The position numbers and the translations under genes were made by a program. From Planctomycetota bacterium (GTDB taxonomy: Bacteria > Planctomycetota > Phycisphaerae > Phycisphaerales > UBA1924), in the NCBI GenBank assembly GCA_039819165.1, contig JBCBSM010000001.1, positions 496,001 to 560,000 of the forward strand: a stretch of DNA of 64,000 bases. The letters are read 5' to 3'. This document shows, piece after piece, positions 55,116 through 63,722 of this stretch (position 1 is its first letter; each line of letters begins with the position of its first letter). The notes under the pieces are model-generated. The model ran no database searches. It saw only the letters and a list, made by a program, of their open reading frames with translations, and was not told where the DNA came from.

Positions 55116-58100
55116 ATGCCGGCCCTCCGACGAGAACCAGCTCGATCACCAGCACGAGCAGCAGCGCGGTCACCGCAACGCCGAGGCGGCGCGGTGCAAC
55201 GGATCCTCGCCGCCCTCGCCGTGGCCGCCATCCTCGTGGCCGTGTTCGTGTACGTCTTCGCGGCCCCGAGCGGCCCGACGCCCGGGCGGCAGTCCGAGGC
55301 GCTCCCGCCGCCGGAGCTGCAGCCCGGCGCGCAGCTCGGCGCGGGCGGGCAGCTGGCCCAGCGAGTAGACGTCTACTTCCAGGACGGCAGCCAGCCGGGC
55401 CGGACGGCCGCCCGGATGATCGCCGACGAGATGGCGCCCGACGGCCCCCGCCGCTACCGCGCCGCGGCGCCCCGCGTGTGGCTGTACCAGTCCAGCGGAC
55501 GCACCATCCACGTGCAGTCGGAGACCGGCGACCTCGTCACGCCCTCCCGCGAGCAGCCGCCCGAGCGGGGCACGCTCCGCGGCGACGTGCTCGTCCGCCT
55601 GTTCGATGCCGGCGTGGCAACCGAGCCCGGGGACCTCGCGGCCGCGCCGGTGGCGGCCACCTTCCGCAGCGAGAGCCTCGACTTCAACGTCGAGCTCGGC
55701 ACGCTCTCCACCACCGACGTGGTCCGCGGTGGCACCGATGCGGTGACCTTCGAGGCCCGCGGCCTCGACGTGCGGGGCAACGAGGTTACACGCCAATTCG
55801 AGCGGCTGGAATCGCCGGGCGGCGGCACCGCGTCGTACACGCCCCGCGACGAGCCGATCGCAGCCGAGCCTGACGCAGGGCAAGAGCCGGCCGATGCCAC
55901 GGCTGGTGAACCCGGTGCAGCGGCGCCTCGGCATCCGCAGCGCGGTGCACCGGCGGACGATGCCGCGGCGCCCGATCCATCCGGTTCGTCCGAAACTGCC
56001 GGCGTCGTCGAGCGCTTCTACCACCTCCGCATCGCCGGCGGCGTCGTCGTCGAGCGGGGCGGGCTGGAGGTTGACGCCGACACCCTCGATGCGTGGATCC
56101 GCTTGGAGAACGATCGGCTGGCCGACGACGCGATCGCGCCGCTGGCCCGCCGCGGCGGCCTGCCGGTGGAGACCGGGGCCCGCCTGCTCGCCGCGGTGCT
56201 GGCCTCCTTGGGCGATCAAGCGACCAGCGATGATCGGTCGGCGGACGTGCCCGTCACGATGACCTGGAGCGGCCCGCTCGTGGCCCGCCCCATGCTCGAC
56301 GAGCCGCCCGAGCTGGCGTGGGACGACATCGCGCTGCGGTTCGGCGCGGCCGAGCGGGGCCTGGTCCGCCTCGCCGATGCCGAGACGTCGGCCGTCGGCC
56401 ACGCCGCGGCCATCGACTACTACCCCACGACGCAGCGGGCGGTGCTGGTGGGGCCGTCGTCCAACAGCGTGTACGTGAGCGCGCCGGGGGTGGGCGAGGC
56501 CCGCGGCATCCGCGTCGAGCTCGACCTGCTCGCCCGCGAGGCGCGGCTCATCGGGCCCGGGCAGCTCGCGGCGTTGGGTGGCGACGAGCAAGGCAGCATT
56601 GCGTGGGCCGAGCGCGCCGACCTGGACTTCGTTCGCCTACCCGGTGCCGGCGACGCCGGCGAGCCCCGCGTGTCGCTCTCGTCCGCCGACTTCCGTGGCA
56701 AGGTGGAGGCCATCGCGGGCGATGCGCGGCTCGCGGGCGATCGCGTCGCCGCCGAGTTCTTCGAGGTCGAGGCCGACCGCCCGCTGGTCCGCCGGCTCGT
56801 CATCGATCGCGAGGCCAACCAGCCCGCCAGCGCGGGCAGCGACCGCGCGGGCCGCCTCACCGGCGATCGCATCGAGGTCGAGTTCGCCCTCACCCAAGAG
56901 CGGGACCGCGCCGATCCGGTGCGGCTGCTCGCCAGGGGCTCGGTCACCGGGCGCGACGACCGGGCCACCTTCTCGTGCGGCACGCTCGACGCCGCCCTGC
57001 GGGCGACCAACGAGGGCCGCCGCATCGAGGTCGCCCGGGCCGAGCTCGACGGCGGCGTGGACCTGCGGGCCACGGATCGCGACGGAGTCCGCATCGAGGT
57101 GGTCGGCCGATCGCTCGTGGCCGAGCCCGAGCGGCAGTACATCGAGATCATCGCCGCCGAGGGCGAGACGGCCGAGGCGTCACGGGGCGTCAGCCGCATC
57201 CGCGGGCCGCAGATCACCCTCGACGGCGGCACGGGCATCGCGCAGGTGTTCGGGCCGGGCTCCTTCGCCCACGAGTTGCCCGGCGAACGGGGCGAGCGGC
57301 CGACCAAGCTCGACATCGCCTGGCGAAACTTCATGATCTTCGACGACGAACGGGGCCTGGCCGAGGCCGACGGCGCCGTCCAAGTCGTCGCCACCGACGA
57401 GCGGACCGAGGAGAACCGCGTCGCGGCCACCAACGTCCAGCTCGCCTTCGCACGTCCGGACGCGGACGCCGCCGAAGACGACCAGCCCAGCGCCTCCGAG
57501 AGCCTGCAGCGCGGCGAGCGCACGCTGCTGTGGGCCAAGGCCTTCGCCGAAGAGTCGCCCGGCGGCCGCGTCGTCGTCGAGATCAAGCGGTTCGCCCGTG
57601 GTGGCGGTCTGCGATCGGCCGTGGCGCTGCTCGTGCCCGAGCTCGATGTCGATGGTGCCACGGGCGACATGTCCGCCCCCGGCGCGGGCCGCGCCATCTT
57701 CTTCAGCACGCCGATGGACGACGCCGAACTTGCCGGGGACCTCGCCGACGAACCGGGCGGCCTCGATGCACTCGGCGGCGAGGGCGAGACCCTCGTCGAC
57801 TGGTCGGGCGGCCTGGAGCTTGCGCGCGAACGCTCCAGGCTGGTCGTGAATCGCGGCGTGAGGCTGAGCCACCGCAGCACGCCCGAGGCCGACCAGATCG
57901 ACATGGACTGCGAGACGCTCACTCTCGTGCTGGAGGAGGGCGGCGGCCGCGGCCGCAGCGGCGGCACGGCGCTCCGAGAGGCCCGGGCCGAGGGCGCCGT
58001 CTACGCCGCCACGCCCGCCCGGGAGATCGTCGCACGCTCGCTCCGCTTCGACGCTCGCACCGGCGAGGTCGTCGCGTCGGGCGACCCGGTCGCCCCCGTC

Positions 58101-58241
58101 GTGGTCTTCGATCGCGAGAGCGCCCAGCCCGCGTCGGCCGCCATGATCCGCTGGAACACCGAGACCGGCGAGTTCGTGATCGAGCGGCCGCTGCCCACCA
58201 GCGGCGCGGTCAGCGATCTCGTGCTCGAGGGTGGCGGCTGA
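55116..58241 (+). CDS. Giant LptC/LptA-like periplasmic protein
   Basis: A 1041-residue protein with one N-terminal membrane helix (about residues 28-48, LAALAVAAILVAVFVYVF) and a long periplasmic, beta-rich, Asp/Glu/Arg-rich body. The first section (residues 75-170) resembles LptC. Later sections contain repeated short strands of the type gsVtG, ArAELDGGVDLRA, AVQVVATDE, and AEGAVYAATPAREIVARSLRFDARTGEVVASG near the end, which look like LptA/OstA-type beta-taco repeats. It would bridge inner and outer membrane for LPS export. Ordinary LptC is about 190 residues and LptA about 185. It starts two bases after kdsC; a TTG at 55110 is an alternative. Family assignment rests on pattern and context. 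Confidence 0.6.
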   Translation: MPALRREPARSPARAAARSPQRRGGAVQRILAALAVAAILVAVFVYVFAAPSGPTPGRQSEALPPPELQPGAQLGAGGQLAQRVDVYFQDGSQPGRTAARMIADEMAPDGPRRYRAAAPRVWLYQSSGRTIHVQSETGDLVTPSREQPPERGTLRGDVLVRLFDAGVATEPGDLAAAPVAATFRSESLDFNVELGTLSTTDVVRGGTDAVTFEARGLDVRGNEVTRQFERLESPGGGTASYTPRDEPIAAEPDAGQEPADATAGEPGAAAPRHPQRGAPADDAAAPDPSGSSETAGVVERFYHLRIAGGVVVERGGLEVDADTLDAWIRLENDRLADDAIAPLARRGGLPVETGARLLAAVLASLGDQATSDDRSADVPVTMTWSGPLVARPMLDEPPELAWDDIALRFGAAERGLVRLADAETSAVGHAAAIDYYPTTQRAVLVGPSSNSVYVSAPGVGEARGIRVELDLLAREARLIGPGQLAALGGDEQGSIAWAERADLDFVRLPGAGDAGEPRVSLSSADFRGKVEAIAGDARLAGDRVAAEFFEVEADRPLVRRLVIDREANQPASAGSDRAGRLTGDRIEVEFALTQERDRADPVRLLARGSVTGRDDRATFSCGTLDAALRATNEGRRIEVARAELDGGVDLRATDRDGVRIEVVGRSLVAEPERQYIEIIAAEGETAEASRGVSRIRGPQITLDGGTGIAQVFGPGSFAHELPGERGERPTKLDIAWRNFMIFDDERGLAEADGAVQVVATDERTEENRVAATNVQLAFARPDADAAEDDQPSASESLQRGERTLLWAKAFAEESPGGRVVVEIKRFARGGGLRSAVALLVPELDVDGATGDMSAPGAGRAIFFSTPMDDAELAGDLADEPGGLDALGGEGETLVDWSGGLELARERSRLVVNRGVRLSHRSTPEADQIDMDCETLTLVLEEGGGRGRSGGTALREARAEGAVYAATPAREIVARSLRFDARTGEVVASGDPVAPVVVFDRESAQPASAAMIRWNTETGEFVIERPLPTSGAVSDLVLEGGG

Positions 58242-58261
58242 GACGCCCGGTCGAACGGCCG

Positions 58262-58813
58262 CTACGCGTCGCTGCGATCCACGATCTTGTAGCTCTCGCG
58301 CTCGCCCTGCCCACGAACCGGGTAGTCCTTCCGCAGCGGGTGCGCCGGGTAGTCCTTCCACGTCAGGATGCGGCGCAGGTCCGGGTGGTTGCGGAAGCGG
58401 ATGCCGAACATGTCGAACACCTCCCGCTCGGGCCACTCGGCTCCGGGCCACACGTCGCACACGCTGTCGACGTAGAGCGTCGGATCCTCCTCGATGCCGT
58501 CGGTAGGCAGCGAGGGATCGAGGAACACCTTGACGAAGAAGCGATCGTCCCGCTCGGTGGCGATCAGGTTGTAGACGACCGCGAAGCGGCCGAGCGTCTC
58601 GCCGGGGTAGTCCAGGTAGTCCACGCCGGCCACATCGGACAGGAAGTCGTACGCCCGCTTGTCCCGCAGGAAGAGCATGATGGCGTGCAGGGCGCCGGGC
58701 TCGACGACGAGGGTCGTCTGCCCCCGGAATTCCGTCGCCCGCAGCTTCGCGTCGGGGAAGGCCTCGCGGACGGCCGGGACTGTTGGGTGGTTCAGCGTCG
58801 GAGCGTCGGCCAT
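58262..58813 (-). CDS. nuoC: NADH-quinone oxidoreductase subunit C
   Basis: Hydrophilic subunit of complex I, 183 residues. The conserved C-terminal part reads WPEREVFDMFGIRFRNHPDL near 125 and then RRILTWKDYPAHPLRKDYPV, as in NuoC. The N-terminal FLSDVAGVDYLDYPG is also typical. AGGGGG lies upstream of the ATG. It is not clustered with nuoA, B or D: its upstream neighbour on the same strand is the TIM-barrel gene 11 bases away and its downstream neighbour is convergent. Confidence 0.92.
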   Translation of the reverse strand: MADAPTLNHPTVPAVREAFPDAKLRATEFRGQTTLVVEPGALHAIMLFLRDKRAYDFLSDVAGVDYLDYPGETLGRFAVVYNLIATERDDRFFVKVFLDPSLPTDGIEEDPTLYVDSVCDVWPGAEWPEREVFDMFGIRFRNHPDLRRILTWKDYPAHPLRKDYPVRGQGERESYKIVDRSDA

Positions 58814-58824
58814 GCGGATCCCCC

Positions 58825-59523
58825 TTAGGTCGCGGGCTTCGGGAGCGACGATAGCAGGCCGGCTTCCGCAAGAAGCCGCTCCTGTGCGTCGACCTCGTCA
58901 TCCAGAATTGCGATCGGCGTCTCCCGCGGACCGGCCGCCCGGAGCACCCCCAGCAGGTCCTCGCGATCGAACTCGCCGTGGGACAGCGGGCACGGCGTCG
59001 GCGGGTCGCCGTCGCTGCCGGCCCGCTCGACACCGGTGAGCAGCACCGCCGCGGTGCGAGGGTGGCCGCCGAGCGCCTCGAGGATGCGGAGCAGGTGATC
59101 GGCCGCGTCGGGCAGCATGTCGGCCGACAGCATCATCGCGGGGTCGAGCAGCAGGCCGAGGCGCGGATCCTCGAACAGCGAGAGCGTCTTCTGGATGGAG
59201 GGCACGTCCGAGGCCATGTGGCGGCTGTGCGGGCGGAGCAGGATCTGCGTGCCCCGCCGGCTCGCCTCAGCGAGCGTGGCGCCCAGCACGTCCTCGAAGG
59301 CGGCCCACGCGTCGGGCGTCCAGGTGGGCGCGCCGGCCGGGAAGCGGTACCGCGCCGCATCGGCGTCCGGGCCCAGCCAGCCGCTCCATAGCACGACGGT
59401 CTCGCCCTCGCGGATGTCGATGGGCTCACGCAGCATGTTGTGTCGCGGCGCCCGCCAAGCTGTGCCGGACGCAACATCCACCATGCGGGGTTCCGGCTGT
59501 GCATGCGGCTGAAAGAGGAGCAT
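58825..59523 (-). CDS. TIM-barrel (xylose isomerase-like) protein, possibly truncated
   Basis: A protein of about 232 residues that resembles the C-terminal half of sugar isomerase/AP endonuclease 2 TIM barrels. Indicators are GTQILLRPHSRHMASDVPSI and RLGLLLDPAMMLSADMLP, which match the metal-ligand strands of the fold. It is short for a complete barrel and the N-terminal half seems absent. The start is uncertain: ATGs in frame lie at 59523 and 59436, the latter beginning MLREPIDIREGETVVLWSGW. It is probably co-transcribed with nuoC. Function unknown. Confidence 0.55.
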   Translation of the reverse strand: MLLFQPHAQPEPRMVDVASGTAWRAPRHNMLREPIDIREGETVVLWSGWLGPDADAARYRFPAGAPTWTPDAWAAFEDVLGATLAEASRRGTQILLRPHSRHMASDVPSIQKTLSLFEDPRLGLLLDPAMMLSADMLPDAADHLLRILEALGGHPRTAAVLLTGVERAGSDGDPPTPCPLSHGEFDREDLLGVLRAAGPRETPIAILDDEVDAQERLLAEAGLLSSLPKPAT

Positions 59524-59628
59524 CGGGAATGGTACTCGCGGGCGATTTCGCCCTGCGTCCGAAAATATGGAAGCCCTCGCCGCATCGCGCCGACAAGGGA
59601 TCGCCCAGAAGGAACATGGAGATACGCG

Positions 59629-59895
59629 ATGCGCGACGGGGCTCGGAGGCCGGCGTCGTGCGAGATGGCGGAGGCCCGCTCGCTTGAACCCAGAACGCGA
59701 TTGACCCGGGAGCAGGTCGTCGATCGCATCATCTCGATCAACCGGTCGGCGTCGCCCGCCTTCCTGGAGCGATTCGAGGACGTCCAGCTGACGCGGTACC
59801 TCGCCCGGCTGAATCTCGCCGGTGGCCGGCCCGACGTGCCGTGGGTCCGCGCGGCGGACACGCCGGCGATCGTGGGCCGCGACGCCGCTCGCTAG
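59629..59895 (+). CDS. Small conserved-looking protein of unknown function
   Basis: An 88-residue protein without recognised family. Its centre, LTREQVVDRIISINRSASPA followed by FLERFEDVQLTRYLARL, is a helical, coding-like stretch; the N-terminus is basic. The start is chosen at 59629 because GGAG lies seven bases upstream; an alternative ATG is at 59665. It is divergent from the TIM-barrel gene. Reasonably likely to be real because of the site and the amphipathic helices. Confidence 0.5.
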   Translation: MRDGARRPASCEMAEARSLEPRTRLTREQVVDRIISINRSASPAFLERFEDVQLTRYLARLNLAGGRPDVPWVRAADTPAIVGRDAAR

Positions 59896-60214
59896 CCCGA
59901 ACCAGCCGCGCGAATCCGTGCGACCCACCCGAACGGACTGATGCCCCCAACCCCGTTGTCCGATCTCTGCCATCAGGAAGGATGGCGGCGGTCGAGCGAC
60001 GGGTGCCGCACGTCCGATACAGATCACGAAGGCCGCGGACGGAGCCCCGCGGCGGCCTCGGCCCGGGCGGATGCCCGCGGCGGCCGGGACCGGGATGCTC
60101 GAGTTGTCCCGTCGCACAGGCGCCGGCGTGAGCCGGGGAGCAGGTAGCAGGGCAGCAGCCGCGGTGCACGAAGAGGACGCCCGCCACAGCCCGCCAAGGA
60201 TGGAGGCTTCGCCG
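59896..60214. other. Intergenic region upstream of the TolB-like lipoprotein gene
   Basis: About 320 bases in which no gene is supported. It should contain the promoter of the lipoprotein gene. No clear promoter, hairpin or repeat is recognised. Confidence 0.5.
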
Positions 60215-61642
60215 ATGAGCTCGAACACGACGTACCACGCCGCACGCATCACCGCCGCCTCGGTCGCCATGCTGGTCGGCCTCGCGGCCGGCTGCACCAC
60301 CGACGACGCCTCGGGCGACTCGATCCTGACCCAGCGGAGCAACGGCAACAGCCGCATCGCGCCGCTGCAGACCAGCCGCAGCGGCCAGTTCCGCGGCGAC
60401 CAGTTCCGCGGCGGCGAGAGCGGCTTCTCGGGCTCCTCGCGGGGCGGCTCGGTCGCCCAGGGCACCAGCCCGCAGGGCAGGATCCAGCCGAGCGATCCCT
60501 ACGCCGTCGCGCTGACCGCCGACGATCCGACGGGCTTCCAGCGGACCGGCGCCGCGCCGCGGACCGGCGAGCGGATCAGCCTGTCGCCCAAGACGCCCCC
60601 GCAGTTCCAGCCGACCGACGCGGTGCACGACTTCTACGGTGAGGTCTTCACCGACGCCGCCGGGCTTGTTCCGCTGGATCCCGATCGCGCGGGTGGCAAC
60701 AACCTGGCGCAGGTCAGCTTCAGCGTCGAGGGTGCGGACTTCGACCCCGATGTCGCCCCCGACGGCCGCAGCGTGGTGTTCGCCAGCACGCAGCACAGCC
60801 TGACCAGCGACATCTTCGTCAAGCCGGTGGATAGCCGCGTGGTGACCCGCCTGACCAAGGACGAGGCCAACGACGTGATGCCCAAGTTCAGCCCCGACGG
60901 CGACCGCGTCGCCTTCGCGAGCAACCGCTCGGGCAACTGGGACATCTTCGTGACCCCCTCCACCGGTGGCGCCGCCGTCCAGGTGACCACCGAGAGCAGC
61001 CACGAGCTGCACCCCAGCTGGTCGCCCGACGGCCGGTACCTGGCCTTCAGCCGCCTCGGCGAGGTCAGCGGCAAGTGGGAGATCTGGGTCACCGACGTGA
61101 GTAACCCGGGCGTGACCAAGTTCCTGTCCTACGGCCTGTTCCCGGAGTGGTCGCCGGTCGCCGGCAACACCGCCAACGGCCAGGGCGAGCGGATCCTGTT
61201 CCAGCAGAGCAAGGAGCGGGGCGACCGCGCGTTCACGGTCTGGACGCTGGACTTCACCGACTTCAACGCCGGCAACCTGACCCAGGTCGCCTCGAGCCCA
61301 TACGCCGCGTGCATCAACCCCTCGTGGAGCCGCGACGGCCAGTGGATCTCCTTCGCCACCGTGCCCAACCCGGCGCAGTGGGCCGAGATGAACGAGACCC
61401 GCCCCGCCATGGCCCAGCTGTGGATGGTCGCCAGCGACGGCACCTCGCTGGTCGAGCTGACCGACGACAACGCCGTCAACCTGATGCCCACCTGGGCCCC
61501 GGACAACCACATCTACTACATCTCCGATCGCGGCGGCGTAGACAACATCTGGTCGCTGAGCGCCCGCACCGCCATCATCGCCGCCACGGGCGAGGACCCG
61601 GGCGTCGGCCCGCGGTTCACCACGGTGCCGAACAACCCTTGA
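60215..61642 (+). CDS. TolB-like beta-propeller lipoprotein
   Basis: A 475-residue lipoprotein. The N-terminus has a signal peptide with a good lipobox, LAAGC, near residue 26. A Gly/Ser/Gln-rich linker follows, with two QFRG repeats. The rest (about residues 160-470) is built of WD40-like/PD40 beta-propeller repeats with DPDVAPDGRSVVFAST, KFSPDGDRVAFASNRSGNWD, SWSPDGRYLAFSRLG and SWSRDGQWISFAT. This is the TolB C-terminal type of propeller, but the TolB N-terminal domain is not recognised. It probably sits at the outer membrane. GGAGG lies eight bases before the ATG. A terminator follows. Confidence 0.82.
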   Translation: MSSNTTYHAARITAASVAMLVGLAAGCTTDDASGDSILTQRSNGNSRIAPLQTSRSGQFRGDQFRGGESGFSGSSRGGSVAQGTSPQGRIQPSDPYAVALTADDPTGFQRTGAAPRTGERISLSPKTPPQFQPTDAVHDFYGEVFTDAAGLVPLDPDRAGGNNLAQVSFSVEGADFDPDVAPDGRSVVFASTQHSLTSDIFVKPVDSRVVTRLTKDEANDVMPKFSPDGDRVAFASNRSGNWDIFVTPSTGGAAVQVTTESSHELHPSWSPDGRYLAFSRLGEVSGKWEIWVTDVSNPGVTKFLSYGLFPEWSPVAGNTANGQGERILFQQSKERGDRAFTVWTLDFTDFNAGNLTQVASSPYAACINPSWSRDGQWISFATVPNPAQWAEMNETRPAMAQLWMVASDGTSLVELTDDNAVNLMPTWAPDNHIYYISDRGGVDNIWSLSARTAIIAATGEDPGVGPRFTTVPNNP

Positions 61643-61682
61643 GGCACGAGCCGTGAGGCACTAGCCACATCGCGAGAACCCC

Positions 61683-61713
61683 AGCCCGGCGGAGTCCGGG
61701 CTTGCCTTGTTTT
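61683..61713 (+). terminator. Intrinsic terminator after TolB-like gene
   Basis: A 7-bp GC stem (AGCCCGG with its complement, six-base loop) followed by TGCCTTGTTTT, 41 bases after the stop of the TolB-like gene. Confidence 0.75.
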
Positions 61714-61741
61714 CTGGAGCCATGCCAAGGCGGAGCCCCCA

Positions 61742-62542
61742 ATGGCCAGCACGCACGCAACGCACCCAACGCGCCAGGGATGGTCGTCGTGGATCACGCA
61801 CCCCGCAGCACGGACGCTCGCCGGCGCGATGGCGCTCGCCGTCGTGCTTGCGCCCGGCTGCGCGACGCCCGATCCGCTGACGCCGCCGCGGCAGCTGCTC
61901 TCGCCCTACGCGACGCAGGGGGCCGAGCCCATCTGGGCGGTCGTGCCGCTGCGGAACGAGTCGGGCACGACGGCGGCCGATCGCTTCGCCACCAGCGACC
62001 GCCTCGTCGCGACGATCACGCAGGCGCAGGGCCTGCGGGCCCTGCCGCTCAACCGCACGATCGACGCGATGGCGTCGCTGGAGATGGCCGAGCCCTCGGG
62101 CCCGGAGGACCTCGATCGGCTGGCCCGCCTGCTGGGCGCGGATGGCGTCATCGTGGGTTCGATCACCGCGTACGACCCCTACGAGCCGCAACTGGGCATT
62201 GCCCTGGCGCTCTACGCGCGGCCGGGAGCGCTGAGCGACGCGGCCGCCGAGCCGCTGGACACCCGCCGCCTCGTCGAGCAGCCGACCGATTACGACTTCT
62301 TCCGCCAGGTCGAGGCTGGCCGCCGCCCCGCGTCGTCGGTGGCCTACGTGTTCGATGGGCGGGATCACGACGTGCAGCAGCGTGTCCGCCGATTCGCCGA
62401 GGGGAGATCCGCGGAACCGTCGGCGTTAGGGTGGCGGACGTATCTCAAGAGCATGCCCGACTTCGAGCGCTTCGCCGTGTGGGAGGCTACCGAGGGCCTG
62501 CTCGAGCGCGAGTGGATCCGGCTGGCGAGCGCCGCCGGGTAG
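61742..62542 (+). CDS. Lipoprotein with LpoB/FlgO-like domain
   Basis: A 266-residue protein with a signal peptide and lipobox LAPGC near residue 40. The mature domain has PIWAVVPLRNESGTTAADRF, a strand-helix with SDRLVATITQ, then DRLARLLGADGVIVGSITAY. This pattern resembles the alpha/beta domain found in LpoB, FlgO and CsgG-like envelope lipoproteins, in which a small conserved domain reports oligomeric assembly. The relationship is by pattern only. It starts 99 bases after the TolB-like gene, beyond a terminator, so it is separately transcribed. Confidence 0.65.
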   Translation: MASTHATHPTRQGWSSWITHPAARTLAGAMALAVVLAPGCATPDPLTPPRQLLSPYATQGAEPIWAVVPLRNESGTTAADRFATSDRLVATITQAQGLRALPLNRTIDAMASLEMAEPSGPEDLDRLARLLGADGVIVGSITAYDPYEPQLGIALALYARPGALSDAAAEPLDTRRLVEQPTDYDFFRQVEAGRRPASSVAYVFDGRDHDVQQRVRRFAEGRSAEPSALGWRTYLKSMPDFERFAVWEATEGLLEREWIRLASAAG

Positions 62543-62681
62543 CGTGGCCGCGGTGCCGCTCGGGCCGTGCCGCCGGCCGAATCGAAGGAAACTCGGTGTG
62601 TTATCTCGCCGATGAGCATCGGGGGCGGTGTCGATCGCGCCGTCCTGGCGTTCGTGCCGAAGCCCAAGCAAGGAGTTCGCG

Positions 62682-63686
62682 ATGGCCACGCTGCCACTGA
62701 CCGACGCATTCGCCAGCTACCTGACCGACGAGCGTCGCTTCAGCCCGTACACGGCCCGTTGCTACGGAGCCGATCTGCGGCAGTTCGTCGAGTTCCTCGC
62801 CAACGTCCGCGGGGGCGAGATCGACCAGCCGGCCGAGCAGGCCGCCTACGACCGCCGGGCTTCGGGCGGCACGGCCGACGCATCCGCGTCGCTAACCGAC
62901 ACGATCTGCGAGGGCGACGCCGACCTGATCCGCGACTTCCTGCAGCACCTCGATAGCCAGCAGTATTCGGCCGCCACGCTGGCGCGCAAGATCGCCACGC
63001 TCCGCTCGTTCTACAAGTGGGCCGCTCGCAACAAGATCGCCGCGCAGAACCCGATGGTGTCGATCCGCACGCCGCGGCAGAGCAAGCGGCTGCCCAAGGC
63101 CATCACCATCGAGCAGGTCGAGCAGCTCCTGAGCGCCCCCGACGACCGCGACGTGCTGGGCATCCGCGATCGCGCCGTGCTCCAGACGCTCTACTCCACC
63201 GGCCTGCGCGTCAGCGAGCTGGTCGGCCTCACCTTCGCCGATGTCGACTTCGAGCAGAAGGTCCTCCGCGTCCGCGGCAAGGGCAAGAAGGAGCGGCTCG
63301 TGCCCCTGGGCCAGCGGGCCCTGGCGAGCATCTCCCGCTACGTCGAGCGGCTGATGGCCGACTCGCGCTTCGCCCACGTGCTCCGCGGTGATGCCGAGCA
63401 GACCCCGCTGTTCATCAACAAGCACGGCAAGCGGCTGAGCTCCCGCTCGGTCCGCCGCAAGCTGGACAAGTACCTCGGACAGGTGGGCCTCGACGGCACC
63501 ATCAGCCCGCACACGCTGCGGCACACGTTCGCCACGCACCTGCTGGACAACGGCGCCGACCTGCGCAGCGTGCAGGCGCTGCTGGGCCACCAGTCGCTGA
63601 GCACCACGCAGGTGTACACCCACCTGAGCGCCCAGCGACTCCGTGAGGCCTACGACGACGCCCACCCGCGGGCCGAGGCGAGCTAG
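62682..63686 (+). CDS. xerC: Tyrosine recombinase XerC/XerD
   Basis: A site-specific recombinase of 334 residues, likely resolving chromosome dimers at dif. The N-terminal SAM-like domain is at residues 5-115. Catalytic residues are visible: Arg 176 in TGLRVSEL, Lys near 200 in GKGKKERLVPL, His 277 and Arg 280 in SPHTLRHTFATHLLD, His 303 in LLGHQSLSTTQ, and Tyr 312 in VYTHLS. The protein is about 30 residues longer than usual because of an insertion (about residues 43-80) in the N-terminal domain. AAGGAG lies six bases before the ATG. XerC versus XerD cannot be decided. Confidence 0.9.
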   Translation: MATLPLTDAFASYLTDERRFSPYTARCYGADLRQFVEFLANVRGGEIDQPAEQAAYDRRASGGTADASASLTDTICEGDADLIRDFLQHLDSQQYSAATLARKIATLRSFYKWAARNKIAAQNPMVSIRTPRQSKRLPKAITIEQVEQLLSAPDDRDVLGIRDRAVLQTLYSTGLRVSELVGLTFADVDFEQKVLRVRGKGKKERLVPLGQRALASISRYVERLMADSRFAHVLRGDAEQTPLFINKHGKRLSSRSVRRKLDKYLGQVGLDGTISPHTLRHTFATHLLDNGADLRSVQALLGHQSLSTTQVYTHLSAQRLREAYDDAHPRAEAS

Positions 63687-63722
63687 CTCCGTCCGAGCCA
63701 CGTGCGTGCGCACGCGGCTCGG

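Noticed and set aside
60071-60214. In-frame upstream extension of the TolB-like lipoprotein
   Set aside because: An earlier ATG exists, but the signal peptide with lipobox and the well-spaced GGAGG favour the start at 60215.
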